The position numbers and the translations under genes are program-made. This document shows, piece after piece, positions 8,868 to 18,103 of a stretch of DNA of 64,000 nt. The stretch is from Pedobacter sp. KBW06 (GTDB lineage Bacteria > Bacteroidota > Bacteroidia > Sphingobacteriales > Sphingobacteriaceae): NCBI RefSeq assembly GCF_003852525.1, contig NZ_QAJL01000005.1:98853-162852 (forward strand). The letters run 5' to 3'. The notes under the pieces were generated by a model that was not told the origin of the DNA, did not search any database, and worked only from the letters and a program-made list of their open reading frames with translations. How positions within the stretch are numbered: the first letter of the stretch is position 1; each line of letters opens with the position of its first letter.

Positions 8868-10265
8868 TCAGTAATGATGTTGTGCTGCCGAATAAAATTT
8901 GAGTTGTATAATGTCGTTTGGCAAAGGCTTGGTATTCCACGACTTGTGGATCGCAAGCGCAGCGCCGACTGCCGTAGCCTGTGCCATAGAAGCCGCAAAT
9001 ACTTCGAGCTCAGGAAAAGAGGCCGACAACAGGTTCATGAATATGGCATTTTTGCTAAAGCCTCCGTCCACGAAAATTCGTTTTACCTTCGTTCCCTTTA
9101 ATACCCTTTGTGTAGCCTGGCATTGCTGATCTACAAGGTCCAGCATGAGCTGATGATAAGCAATCAGGTCGGTGGCATAGCCGGATAGGTTTCTTTTGGA
9201 AAAGCGCGACTCCCTGATTGTTTCCGAGCCTGATTCCGGTTCCGGCTTATCGTCTTTCCTGAGCATTTCGATGATCCCCGGATCGTACACTGCGTTGCGG
9301 TAACTGATCACATCGCCCCCAAAATGGGCAGCAATCCGTTTTACCTGCTGCTCATGTTCATAACCGGCAAAAACACGCGAGGCCTTTACCGGTTTCCCCT
9401 CAAACTGAAGGTAACACAGGCAGTCGTTCTTGAGTTCTTCTACCGTTAGCGGAGTCGAGTTAAATGGATTCAGGCTGATGCACCAGGTTCCTGTAGACAA
9501 TAAGATAAAAGGCTCCTGAAAATTGATGAGGTAAGGGATCAGTGCCGCCGAACTGTCGTGGAATCCGATACCTACGGCATAATTGTTTCCGGGAAAGGCC
9601 GCGGGCATCACATGGTCTGAAGGCGCAATAGGGGCCAGTTTATCCAGAATTCCCTCTGCTTTTACCCATTCATGATAGTCCTGGGTTTTAAAATTCCAGA
9701 GCGCAGTATGGCAACCAATGCTGGTAAGGTCAGAATAAAGTGCTCCTGAGATGAGGTAACTCAGGTATTGAGGCAAATGAAGTGCATACCTGATCTGTTT
9801 AAAAAGCTCAGGTTTTTCGTGTTTCATCCGATACAACTGCAGGCCGGAATTCAGGCTCCCCAGAACGGGGGAGGCCGTGGTATTGGAAAATGCTTCCTCG
9901 CCTCCAAATCCAGCGTAAAACTGAGATTTCAGGGCCTCAGGATAGGGTTTCAGGTAGTTGTATAAAGGAGCCAAAGGCTGGCCATCTTTATCGATATAGA
10001 CCAGACTCGCGCCATAAGTGGTGAAATTGATGGATTTGACTTCGAATTGCTCATTTTTAAAGACTTCCCTCAGGGAGTCGAATATCGAGAGCCGCAGGCT
10101 TTCCAGATTTTCACATGGATCACCATCTTCATCAACGGTTTCGGTAAATCTCCCTGTTCTTTCAAAAACGATTTGGTACTGCTCGTTAAACAGGAACAAT
10201 TTCTTGTTCGTTTTGCCGACATCAAAGATGGCAATTACAGGAACCGGTTTGTTTTGTTGTCCCAT
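8868..10265 (-). CDS. rhaB: FGGY-family carbohydrate kinase, probable L-rhamnulokinase
   Basis: Predicted to phosphorylate L-rhamnulose to L-rhamnulose-1-phosphate with ATP in the cytoplasm. The 465-residue protein has the actin-fold phosphate-1 motif near the N-terminus (IAIFDVGKTNKKLFLF), a glycine/threonine phosphate-2 motif (LLSTGTWCISLNPF) and an adenosine-type motif near the end (FVDGGFSKNAIFMNLL). It differs from the classical E. coli RhaB in sequence, so the substrate is assigned from its place in the operon, 3 bp after the isomerase. An L-fuculose-type activity cannot be excluded from sequence alone. Confidence 0.85.
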   Translation of the reverse strand: MGQQNKPVPVIAIFDVGKTNKKLFLFNEQYQIVFERTGRFTETVDEDGDPCENLESLRLSIFDSLREVFKNEQFEVKSINFTTYGASLVYIDKDGQPLAPLYNYLKPYPEALKSQFYAGFGGEEAFSNTTASPVLGSLNSGLQLYRMKHEKPELFKQIRYALHLPQYLSYLISGALYSDLTSIGCHTALWNFKTQDYHEWVKAEGILDKLAPIAPSDHVMPAAFPGNNYAVGIGFHDSSAALIPYLINFQEPFILLSTGTWCISLNPFNSTPLTVEELKNDCLCYLQFEGKPVKASRVFAGYEHEQQVKRIAAHFGGDVISYRNAVYDPGIIEMLRKDDKPEPESGSETIRESRFSKRNLSGYATDLIAYHQLMLDLVDQQCQATQRVLKGTKVKRIFVDGGFSKNAIFMNLLSASFPELEVFAASMAQATAVGAALAIHKSWNTKPLPNDIIQLKFYSAAQHHY

Positions 10266-10268
10266 TAA

Positions 10269-11543
10269 TTATAATCCTGTAGCGATGGTTTTACTGCCCC
10301 GGTTTCTGATCAGTTCTTTGCGGACTTCCGTTTCTCTGTATAGACTTAAGGGCGATAAAGCCGCGCCGGCACGTAAACGGGCCTCTGCAACCAATGGCCG
10401 GACATCTGTTCTGAAGGCCTGCTGCAGTATTTCCTGGCAACGGACCACATCGTTTTCCTGCTGCGCCTGTACCAGGGCAGTCCGGTCTACAGCAAGTGCC
10501 TGTGCATAAGCGATCATGATGGCCTCCACCGATTGGAGCAGGTCTTCCAGCGGATCTTTGACATTGTGCGAGGCATCGATCATCCAGGCAAGGTCGTCCT
10601 TATGGTTTATTCCGCGTTGGTCCATTCCTTCTACCAGTTCATTAAAGATAAGGAAGAGCTGATAGGGTTTCATACATCCGGCAGTGAGGTCGTCATCTCC
10701 GTATTTTGAATCGTTAAAATGGAAGCCCCCGAGCTTTCCTTCCATCAGCAGCAGGGATACGATCTGTTCAATGTTGGCATTCGGCAGGTGATGTCCAAGG
10801 TCAACTAAAGTAAAGGCTTTAGGCCCAAGCTTATTGGCGTACAATAAGGACTGTCCCCAGTCGCCAACCGTGGTCGAATAAAAATTAGGCTCGAAGGCTT
10901 TATATTCTACAAATACTTTCCAGTCTGCCGGTAAAGCGGCATATATTTCCTGAAGGCTTTCCAGTGTGTTTTCAAAAGCCTTTCTGAAATTAAGTTGTCC
11001 GGGGAAGCAGGAGCCATCGGCTAACCAGATGGTCAAGGCATTGGAGCCCAGTTCTACACCCTGGCGGATCACCTCGATATTATGCGCGATGGCTTGTTTT
11101 CTGACCTCCTTGTTTACATGTTGCAGGGAGCCGAATTTATAACTGTGCGGCTGATTGGCCTGATCCTGAAAAGTATTGGAATTCATTGCATCAAAATGTA
11201 AACCATACTGTGCGGCCAGTGCTCTTATCGCAGGAACATTCGTGGTGGTATCCCATGGAATGTGCAGTGAAACTGCCGCACTTGAAGCATTCAGCTGATG
11301 AAGCAGGCCAATGTCTTCGAGCTTTTCTTCTATGTTTCCGGGTTCACCTCCAAGGGAAAATCTGCCAAAGCGGGTTCCACCTGTTCCTAAAGCCCAGCTT
11401 GGGATTCCGATCTGAAAATCGCTGATTTTCTGCAGGATATCTTTTGCATTTGGGATCTCTTCTGTAACGAAAGCCAGTTTTTGCTCGTGCCTGGACAGTA
11501 AACGCTCATTATGTGAGGCAATTTGATTTGGTTCTAATTTCAT
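10269..11543 (-). CDS. rhaI: L-rhamnose isomerase (RhaI type)
   Basis: Converts L-rhamnose to L-rhamnulose, the first catabolic step. The start at 11543 (MKLEPNQIASHNE) gives 424 residues and leaves a 10-bp gap after the upstream gene; the longer start would overlap it. The TIM-barrel metal-site residues are visible as VEYKAFEP (Glu), LVDLGHHLPN (Asp, His) and GGFHFNDSKYGDDD (His, Asp), as in the Pseudomonas stutzeri-type rhamnose isomerases and unlike E. coli RhaA. The position between the aldolase and kinase genes supports the assignment. Confidence 0.92.
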   Translation of the reverse strand: MKLEPNQIASHNERLLSRHEQKLAFVTEEIPNAKDILQKISDFQIGIPSWALGTGGTRFGRFSLGGEPGNIEEKLEDIGLLHQLNASSAAVSLHIPWDTTTNVPAIRALAAQYGLHFDAMNSNTFQDQANQPHSYKFGSLQHVNKEVRKQAIAHNIEVIRQGVELGSNALTIWLADGSCFPGQLNFRKAFENTLESLQEIYAALPADWKVFVEYKAFEPNFYSTTVGDWGQSLLYANKLGPKAFTLVDLGHHLPNANIEQIVSLLLMEGKLGGFHFNDSKYGDDDLTAGCMKPYQLFLIFNELVEGMDQRGINHKDDLAWMIDASHNVKDPLEDLLQSVEAIMIAYAQALAVDRTALVQAQQENDVVRCQEILQQAFRTDVRPLVAEARLRAGAALSPLSLYRETEVRKELIRNRGSKTIATGL

Positions 11544-11553
11544 AATCTGTTTT

Positions 11554-13674
11554 TTAACGTAAAAAGGCATTGGCTACGCCACCATCTACATTTAATACAT
11601 TTCCGGTTGATTTATTCATCAATCCGCCTACAAAAACAAAGCAGGCATTTGCAATGTCTTCAGGCAGGATCATTTCATTGAGTAAGGTACGTTTTGCGTA
11701 GAAAGCAGGCAACTCTGCTACGGTAATTCCATAGGCTTTTGCCCTTCCTTCGGCCCAGGCACCTTCCCAGATTTTACTATCCGAGATTACAGCATCGGGA
11801 TTAACGGTGTTTACACGGATGTGATCTCCACCAAGTTCTGCCGCATTTAGTCTGCTCAGGTGTAGCTGAGCGGCTTTTGCAGAACCATATCCCGCATTGT
11901 TGGGCCCGGAAACCAGGGCATTCTTGCTGACAATATTGATGACATCGCCGCCGATATTTTGCTTTCTCAGGATTTCAACCCCAGCCTGCGTAACCAGGAA
12001 CTGGCCTTTCACGAGGATGTCGTACAGAAGGTCCCAGTCTTTTTCGGTATGCTCTTCAATGGGCTTGGATATGGAGATTCCGGCGCAGTTGACGACAATG
12101 TCTACGCCACCAAAGGCTAAACCGCTATAATCAAATGCATTGCGGATCGCCTCTGCGTCGGTTACATCGAGTAAAACGGTGGCATAGGCATCTTTACTGA
12201 ATTCTGCTTTAAAGCTTTGCTCTGCATTTGCCAGTCGCGCGGCATCATTGTCATTGATCATTACACAGGCACCTTCTGCGATGAATTTTTTAGCAATTGC
12301 CTTTCCAATTCCCCCTGCACTGCCTGTAATGAGGGCAATCTTTCCGGTAAGGGCTTTGGGTTTCGGCATCCGCTGTAATTTTGCTTCTTCCAGCAACCAG
12401 TATTCTATATTAAAGGCTTCCTGTTTTGGCAATGCGGTATATTGGGAAATGGCTTCAGCGCCCTTCATTACATTGATGGCATTGGTATAAAATTCGGCCG
12501 CAACCCTTGCCGTCTGTTTATCTTTAGCGAAAGAAAACAGGCCAATTCCAGGGTATAGAATGATGACCGGATTGGCATCCCGGATCGGCGGACTGTCCTC
12601 ATGTTTACAGGAGTCGTAATATTCCGCATACATTTTACGGTAGGCTTCAAATTCGGGTATCAGTTTTTCCCGGACCGCTTTTAAATCGCTGAGGTTTTCA
12701 TGAGCATCCAGTTTCAAAACCAGGGGACTGATTTTGGTCCTCAAAAAATGGTCCGGACAGCTCGTTCCCATTGGGGCCAGGCGTTCCAGGTCATAGGAAT
12801 TGATGAATTCCAATACACGGGCATCATCTGTAAAATGGCCAACCATGTGTTTTTCATTTGAGCAGAGGCCTCTCAAAACAGGGGCGATGACTGATGCCTG
12901 TTTCCGGCGTAAATCCAGACTGCTGCCGGCAATCTTTTGTCCGCCAAATGCAGGGCCTTTTTTTTCGTATGCGGATTCCAGGTATTCCGAACATTTTTCA
13001 ACCACCTCAAGTGTATTGAGGTAGCATTCATGAGCAGTATCTCCCCAGGTGAACAAGCCATGTGAACCCAGTATAATTCCTTTGATTCCCGGATGGTTGT
13101 CCAGGCATTTGCGCAATTGCAGGCCCAGTTCAAAACCAGGTTTCTGCCAGGGAACCCATCCAATTGTTCCCTTAAACAATTCATTGGTAATTTGCTCCCC
13201 ATCTGCAGCTGCAGCGATCGCAATCGCCGCATCGGGATGTAAATGGTCTATATGGGCGAAGGGCAGGAAACCATGTAATGGTGTATCAATAGAAGGTGCT
13301 TTTGATTCGAGGTCATAGATACAATGGTTAAATAAGGCAACCATTTCGTCCTCATAAGCCAGACCTCTGTAAACGTTTTTCAGGTTTCGAAGCTGATCTA
13401 CGTACAAAGCTGCAAGGCCGCTCTTTTGAAGGGTTCCGATATCCCCGCCGGATCCCTTAACCCACATTACCTCTGTATATTCGCCGGTTAAGGGGTGCTT
13501 GGTGATCGCCTTACAGGACGTATTGCCGCCTCCGTAATTGGTTAAGCGCAAATCTGCACCCAGTAAATTTGAACGGTAGATCAGCAATGCGATTTCGTCT
13601 CCGGCCAGTTCAGCTGCCTTTGCATCATCCCATAAATGGCTGACATGCTTAAAATCAGTTGTTCGAGAAGTCAT
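11554..13674 (-). CDS. rhaD: Bifunctional L-rhamnulose-1-phosphate aldolase / L-lactaldehyde dehydrogenase
   Basis: A fused enzyme that cleaves rhamnulose-1-phosphate to dihydroxyacetone phosphate and L-lactaldehyde and oxidises the aldehyde to lactate. Residues 1-430 form a class II aldolase with zinc ligands in FAHIDHLHPDA (His141, His144) and LGSHGLFTWGD (His205). Residues about 445-706 form a short-chain dehydrogenase with the cofactor motif TGSAGGIG (450-457), NCAG near 529 and YGSAK with Tyr596 and Lys600. The same fusion (RhaEW/RhaDE type) is known in other bacteria that use RhaI. The gene lies 23 bp after rhaT. Confidence 0.94.
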   Translation of the reverse strand: MTSRTTDFKHVSHLWDDAKAAELAGDEIALLIYRSNLLGADLRLTNYGGGNTSCKAITKHPLTGEYTEVMWVKGSGGDIGTLQKSGLAALYVDQLRNLKNVYRGLAYEDEMVALFNHCIYDLESKAPSIDTPLHGFLPFAHIDHLHPDAAIAIAAAADGEQITNELFKGTIGWVPWQKPGFELGLQLRKCLDNHPGIKGIILGSHGLFTWGDTAHECYLNTLEVVEKCSEYLESAYEKKGPAFGGQKIAGSSLDLRRKQASVIAPVLRGLCSNEKHMVGHFTDDARVLEFINSYDLERLAPMGTSCPDHFLRTKISPLVLKLDAHENLSDLKAVREKLIPEFEAYRKMYAEYYDSCKHEDSPPIRDANPVIILYPGIGLFSFAKDKQTARVAAEFYTNAINVMKGAEAISQYTALPKQEAFNIEYWLLEEAKLQRMPKPKALTGKIALITGSAGGIGKAIAKKFIAEGACVMINDNDAARLANAEQSFKAEFSKDAYATVLLDVTDAEAIRNAFDYSGLAFGGVDIVVNCAGISISKPIEEHTEKDWDLLYDILVKGQFLVTQAGVEILRKQNIGGDVINIVSKNALVSGPNNAGYGSAKAAQLHLSRLNAAELGGDHIRVNTVNPDAVISDSKIWEGAWAEGRAKAYGITVAELPAFYAKRTLLNEMILPEDIANACFVFVGGLMNKSTGNVLNVDGGVANAFLR

Positions 13675-13697
13675 AAATTCCAGTAGTTATGTTGTTT

Positions 13698-14777
13698 TTA
13701 TTTGATAGAATTTCCATATCCGACGATCACTACAGACAAGATAATCATAGTTATTCCCAGGATTACTGTCGTCAGGGTTTTTCTTTTTACGCCGGTCCAT
13801 TCTTTGAGTACCAGGCCCCATACATTGGCTACCAGTATAATAAAGGCCATGTGCAGGATCCAGGAGCTGGCACCGTTTCCGAGTTTACTTTCGCCCATTC
13901 CGTAAAAAAAGAACTGTAAAAACCAGGTGGTACCGGCCAATGCCGAGAAGGCATAATTTGCGAGTAAAGGCGTGCTTTTATTGGTATAATCTTTAAAAGT
14001 TTTATTGCGGAAGTTCAGTACCATGCACCAGACCAGGTTGGTGGTTAGTCCGCCCCATAAAATGAGGATATACGTCACATTGTTTTGAAAAAGAAACTCT
14101 CCCTCATTGGGATGTGTGCTTTTCCAGATTTCATTGGCCTGATGGGCCATGTCTTTCCCCGCGTCAATACCAAAGGCAAAGCAGGCGCTGAGGATCCCGG
14201 ATACAATGGATAAGACCAGGCCTAAACCCAGCTTATATTCTTTATTGGAAGGGTCCGTTTTTCCGGCAGACAGGAGGTCTTTTTCTTTCATGCCTCCGGC
14301 TTTGCCGCAAATGATGATGCCCAGAACGCAGACCAGTAGTCCGAGTAAGACCATTTGTCCCCATTGGCTGTTGATCATATCGGTAAAGCTGTCTTTTCCG
14401 GATTTAGGCTCGAAGTTGTAATAGATTGAGGGGATCAGTGCGCCAAAAACGGAGCAGAGGCCAAGAATGATGGAGCTGCCCAGGGAAACGCCCAGGTACC
14501 TGACACCCAATCCGTAGGTAAGCCCGCCGATGCCCCAGAGTACACCAAAAAAATAGGTGAGGAGCAGGATTTTTCCATGTGTTGCCGCAATGATAACAGG
14601 GAAATCTGCAATCGTCAGGTAAGCGGCAAGTGGCGGAATGATGAGCCAGGAGAAAAGTCCGCCTACAATCCAGTAACTTTCCCAGGCCCAGCCCTTCACT
14701 TTTTTATAAGGAATGTAAAAACTACCCGAGGCAAAGCCTCCTGTAAAATGGAAAATGACACCGAGAATAACCTGCAT
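13698..14777 (-). CDS. rhaT: L-rhamnose/proton symporter
   Basis: The inner-membrane importer for rhamnose, first gene of the catabolic operon. The 359-residue protein is almost wholly hydrophobic, with about ten membrane segments, and starts with the RhaT-family pattern HFTGGFASGSFYIPYKKVKG followed by WAWESYWIVGGLFSW. The rhamnose operator copy 3 lies 70 bp upstream. Together with SusCD it completes uptake from outside to cytoplasm. Confidence 0.95.
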   Translation of the reverse strand: MQVILGVIFHFTGGFASGSFYIPYKKVKGWAWESYWIVGGLFSWLIIPPLAAYLTIADFPVIIAATHGKILLLTYFFGVLWGIGGLTYGLGVRYLGVSLGSSIILGLCSVFGALIPSIYYNFEPKSGKDSFTDMINSQWGQMVLLGLLVCVLGIIICGKAGGMKEKDLLSAGKTDPSNKEYKLGLGLVLSIVSGILSACFAFGIDAGKDMAHQANEIWKSTHPNEGEFLFQNNVTYILILWGGLTTNLVWCMVLNFRNKTFKDYTNKSTPLLANYAFSALAGTTWFLQFFFYGMGESKLGNGASSWILHMAFIILVANVWGLVLKEWTGVKRKTLTTVILGITMIILSVVIVGYGNSIK

Positions 14778-14846
14778 AACGATTTGGCTCTATAAATGGT
14801 TTAGTTTTAATGGCCCTAATTTATGTAAGTTGCGATGATCAACTGT

Positions 14847-14861
14847 CCTGTACCATCCTGT
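14847..14861 (-). promoter_or_regulatory. Rhamnose regulon operator, copy 3
   Basis: Minus-strand sequence ACAGGATGGTACAGG, two ACAGG units 10 bp apart, followed four bases later by TTG. It precedes rhaT and matches copies 1 and 2 at 11 or more of 15 positions. Confidence 0.7.
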
Positions 14862-14888
14862 TGAACAAGGAAAAACGATCAGAATTCT

Positions 14889-15920
14889 TTATAAAGAAGC
14901 TCTTTTGGTATAATAAAAAGGAATTTCAATATGTCTTCTTGACTGGTCATGGATCAGTTCAGCAGCTACAGCGCCCATAAATTTGAAATCGGTAGATATG
15001 GTCGTAATGCCATCCAGCAGGATCTTTTTTAAGGGAGTTTCATTGTAGGAGATGACACCTACGTTTTTGCCGATCTTATAGTTCATATCAATCATCCGTT
15101 CCAGCAAAATAACAAGGTCGTCTTCCATTAAATTAATAAATACTTCCCCTTCGTTGATCGGCTCGGTAGAAATGTCGCTAACCACCTGGTGGGAAAAGGC
15201 GTACTGCTGACAAAAGCGATGAAAGCCATCCAGAATTTCGTTGGGAAAATAACCCGGGTCAGGAAAAATGATCTTCAGTGTATGGTACCTGCTCAAAGGT
15301 TCCAGTGCCTGCTCCAGGGCTTCGTAGATGTTCTTTTCAAAGTTTTCATACACCGCGGCAAAATCGCCCTCAATACCGGGAATGAGTTTGTCCAGTAAGA
15401 TCAGCTTTGATTTCGGGATGGTATTGATGATTTCCTTTGCATACTCTTCTCCCTCCATAAAATGAGGAATGATGACGTAATGGGTATAGTCTTCTTTTTT
15501 ATTGCTTAAAAAACGCTTGAAAAGGGTAAGGTCATTGTTATAGATATAGAAGTCTACAGATACATCATCGCCCAGCGCATTGATGAAAGCATCGTAAACT
15601 ATTTTTTTATGGGCGCTGAGTTTATTGAACAGCAGAAAAACCTTTAACTTTCTTTTTACATCTGTACTGCTGATATAATAGCCCTTGCCCGGTACCGAGT
15701 TGATTACCCCAATAGATTTCAGGTATTTATAACCCTTTTCGGCCGTGTCTCTGGAGATCTCCAGCTTATAACTCAATTCGTTTATAGATGGGAGCAAGGC
15801 CTCTTTTTTCAGTTTTCCAAGCTCAACGGATTTGATGATGGCATCTGAAAGCTGCAGGTATTTAGGCGTTGCAGAGTACTCATCCACATGGATAAAATCA
15901 AAAAAAGTTTCGGTCTTCAT
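14889..15920 (-). CDS. GntR-family regulator with periplasmic-binding-protein-like effector domain (probable rhamnose regulator)
   Basis: A 343-residue DNA-binding protein. Residues about 20-85 are a winged helix of the GntR type (LPSINELSYKLEISRDTAEKGYKYL.., VPGKGYYISS). Residues about 92-335 resemble the LacI/periplasmic-binding sugar domain (KVFLLFNKLSAHKKIVYDAF, VGVISYNETPLKKIL, GITTISTDFKFMGAVAAELI). It sits directly upstream of rhaT on the same strand, 111 bp away, with the operator in between, so it is the natural candidate for the rhamnose-responsive regulator. The direct-repeat operator is more usual for AraC-type activators, so a distant second regulator is possible. Confidence 0.85.
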   Translation of the reverse strand: MKTETFFDFIHVDEYSATPKYLQLSDAIIKSVELGKLKKEALLPSINELSYKLEISRDTAEKGYKYLKSIGVINSVPGKGYYISSTDVKRKLKVFLLFNKLSAHKKIVYDAFINALGDDVSVDFYIYNNDLTLFKRFLSNKKEDYTHYVIIPHFMEGEEYAKEIINTIPKSKLILLDKLIPGIEGDFAAVYENFEKNIYEALEQALEPLSRYHTLKIIFPDPGYFPNEILDGFHRFCQQYAFSHQVVSDISTEPINEGEVFINLMEDDLVILLERMIDMNYKIGKNVGVISYNETPLKKILLDGITTISTDFKFMGAVAAELIHDQSRRHIEIPFYYTKRASL

Positions 15921-16034
15921 GGCTAAAAAAAAGCAATTTACAGATTTGGCTTAATAAACCGCACAAAATCGGCAATGGAATAGCAATCTGATGATACTAT
16001 TGCTCCGCAATGGAAAGTATCCTAGATTTGAGAG

Positions 16035-16799
16035 ATGAATGAGATAGATATAGCACCGATATTAGCCATAGCCATTGAAGCTGGTCAGGGGATCCTGAAA
16101 GTTTACCATGATCTTGCACAGGATTTCCAGATTACTTCCAAAAAAGACCATTCTCCTTTAACTGCTGCAGATCAGCTGGCGCATGACATCATTATGAAAG
16201 GACTGACGGCTCTGCATCCGGACATTCCCGTATTGTCTGAAGAAGGGGCGGAGATTGCCTACGAAATCAGGAAAGACTGGCCGCTGTACTGGTGTGTAGA
16301 TCCACTGGACGGCACAAAGGAGTTCATCAGCCGCAATGGTGAGTTTACGGTAAACATCGCTTTGATGGCAAACAATGAACCGGTAATGGGAGTGATCTAT
16401 AGTCCGGTATTGAACCTGATTTATTATGGAAGTCTGAGAGATGGAAGTTTTAAAATGATTCCCGGAGGGCCCGCTGAACGTATTTTTGTGGCTAAAGAAA
16501 AGGGCAACTGGAAAGCCATAGGTAGTCGTTCTCATGCCGATCCGGAGGAAGAAGAAGTCCTGAAGGAATTCCCGGTAACGGATAAACTTGCAATCGGGAG
16601 CTCCCTGAAATTTTGTTTCATCGCCGAAGGCAAAGCGCATATTTATTACAGGAAAGGACCAACGATGGAATGGGATACCGCTGCCGGACAGGCGATTGCG
16701 GTTAGTGCCGGAGCAACCATGCTGAACAATTTAAAAGAGAAGTTCCTTTACAATAAGCCCTCTCTTTTAAATCCCGGATTCTTCTGCTATTGCAGTTAG
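16035..16799 (+). CDS. cysQ: 3'(2'),5'-bisphosphate nucleotidase
   Basis: Removes the 3' phosphate from PAP/PAPS produced in sulfate activation, recycling it to AMP/APS. The 254-residue protein belongs to the inositol-monophosphatase superfamily: metal ligands lie in LSEEGAEI (Glu70), WCVDPLDGTKEF (Asp89, Asp92) and EWDTAAGQA near residue 216. It is divergent from the GntR regulator (114 bp apart) and tail-to-tail with cysC, the stops overlapping by 4 bp. Confidence 0.92.
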   Translation: MNEIDIAPILAIAIEAGQGILKVYHDLAQDFQITSKKDHSPLTAADQLAHDIIMKGLTALHPDIPVLSEEGAEIAYEIRKDWPLYWCVDPLDGTKEFISRNGEFTVNIALMANNEPVMGVIYSPVLNLIYYGSLRDGSFKMIPGGPAERIFVAKEKGNWKAIGSRSHADPEEEEVLKEFPVTDKLAIGSSLKFCFIAEGKAHIYYRKGPTMEWDTAAGQAIAVSAGATMLNNLKEKFLYNKPSLLNPGFFCYCS

Positions 16800-17347
16800 C
16801 TGAATTGCAGCTGTGTTATTCTGGAGCTTACAGCTGCATATAAGTGGTCACAACATTGCTGTGGCGTTTGACTTTCCGTAAGCAATACCAGATCTGGATT
16901 TTCCGGTTTTTCAAAAGCGGAGCTGATGCCCGTGAAGTTTTTCAGGGTATTGTTTCCTGCCAATTTATAGAGGCCTTTTACGTCCCTTTCCTGACAAACA
17001 GTGAGGGGGCAATCGATGAAAACCTCAAAATACAGCTCTCCCAGTATCTCTCTGGCGATTTCCCGGTGTACATTTAAAGGCGTAATAAAAGAGCAGATTA
17101 CCACAATACCTTTAGCAGCCATAATTCCGGCGGTCTCGGCAGCTCTTCTGATATTCTCTGCACGGTCTTCCATGCTGAAACCAAGGTTTTTGTTTAAGCC
17201 TTTCCTGAGTTGATCCCCATCCAGCTGTATAGAAAAAATATTTTCGGTTTGAAACTGTGTTTCCAATAAATCAGATAGGGTACTTTTTCCGGCTCCGGAT
17301 AGTCCAAGCATCCAGATCACCATTCCTTTTTGAGTCGTTAATTTCAT
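16796..17347 (-). CDS. cysC: Adenylyl-sulfate kinase
   Basis: Phosphorylates APS to PAPS. The ATG at 17347 is preferred over a GTG two codons earlier. The protein of 183 residues has the Walker A motif GLSGAGKST near residues 15-23, LDGDQLRKGLNKNLGFSMEDRAENIRR, and the APS-kinase region FEVFIDCPLTVCQERDVKGLYK. The typical KxFTGI segment appears as LKNFTGISSAFEKPENPDL. It is convergent with cysQ, which degrades products of the same pathway. No sulfate adenylyltransferase genes are in the window. Confidence 0.93.
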   Translation of the reverse strand: MKLTTQKGMVIWMLGLSGAGKSTLSDLLETQFQTENIFSIQLDGDQLRKGLNKNLGFSMEDRAENIRRAAETAGIMAAKGIVVICSFITPLNVHREIAREILGELYFEVFIDCPLTVCQERDVKGLYKLAGNNTLKNFTGISSAFEKPENPDLVLLTESQTPQQCCDHLYAAVSSRITQLQFS

Positions 17348-17380
17348 TAGCACTAATCTAGGGTTTAATCCTGAATCGTG

Positions 17381-17959
17381 CTATACTTCATCAGCTGAAT
17401 TCGCATTTTCAGATCTTTTGAAATCCTGATGGTCTGAGGAAAACAACGGATATTGCTGCAATTCCTTTAAAGCCTGTGCTTTTCTTTCCTGAACATCATC
17501 TCCTGTTCCGGTTAATTCGCTCAAAACAGAGACTTTGTATCCCCTGGACAGGCCATCAATTGCCGTTTGTTTTACACAATATTCCGCTAAAAAGCCACAT
17601 AAGATCAATTCTTTAATGTTGTTTTTCTCCAGATGGCTGGAAAACTCTTCGGAAGAGAAGGAGCTGTGTGCTGTTTTGGCAATTAGCCGGTGGCTAACCT
17701 GAATGGCAATGTCGATTTGATGTCCGGATGTTCCCGGGATGGCCATGGAAAGTCCTGCTCCAAACTGGTTTGGCAGGTAATCCGAATAGATGACCAGCAG
17801 ACGCTCTGCCGGTGTTTCTGCTAAAAGCTCGTTGATTTTGCGTTTGCATTCCAGGATCTGCCTGATTCCGGAATGTCTTTTTGCATAGGCCCCATCCGGA
17901 TTGATGAAATCTTTTTGAGGATCAATGATCACCAATAGCTGTTCTTTTGTTATTCTCAT
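17381..17959 (-). CDS. Isochorismatase-family cysteine hydrolase (nicotinamidase-like)
   Basis: A 192-residue alpha/beta hydrolase of the isochorismatase superfamily. The catalytic triad is visible: Asp13 in VIIDPQKDF, Lys95 in LIAKTAHSSF, and Cys128 in CGFLAEYCVKQTAIDGL. The length and triad match nicotinamidase and related amidases, but the metal-ligand pattern of PncA is not clear, so the substrate is unknown. It lies 33 bp upstream of cysC on the same strand and may be cotranscribed. Confidence 0.85.
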   Translation of the reverse strand: MRITKEQLLVIIDPQKDFINPDGAYAKRHSGIRQILECKRKINELLAETPAERLLVIYSDYLPNQFGAGLSMAIPGTSGHQIDIAIQVSHRLIAKTAHSSFSSEEFSSHLEKNNIKELILCGFLAEYCVKQTAIDGLSRGYKVSVLSELTGTGDDVQERKAQALKELQQYPLFSSDHQDFKRSENANSADEV

Positions 17960-18054
17960 TGTGCAGGAAAAGAATGCAAATTTATGCTTTCCTGAGATCA
18001 GCTCAAAGAAGAAAATCTGATGGTGTTTATCGTGTTCATTGTCAGTTGAATAAT

Positions 18055-18090
18055 GAAAAAGAGTTGCAGTGATACTGCAACTCTTTTTTT
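18055..18090. terminator. Bidirectional terminator after the efflux operon
   Basis: A perfect 9-bp stem (GAGTTGCAG / CTGCAACTC) with a 5-nt loop is flanked by A-rich and T-rich runs, suitable for ending the efflux operon on the minus strand. Confidence 0.9.
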
Positions 18091-18103
18091 TGGTTAAGGA
18101 AGC

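Noticed and set aside
8701..8998. Minus-strand frames of 79 and 95 aa before susC
   Set aside because: They run out of the C-terminal part of the kinase gene in other frames, cross the terminator and have no supportable start or family.
10018..10509. Long plus-strand open frame (163 aa) opposite the rhamnulokinase and isomerase
   Set aside because: It spans two confidently assigned minus-strand genes and has no recognisable domain; it is an antisense shadow.
948..15920. The rhamnose locus as a recently acquired island
   Set aside because: No mobile gene, tRNA or change in base composition brackets it, and the shared operator suggests a long-integrated regulon.
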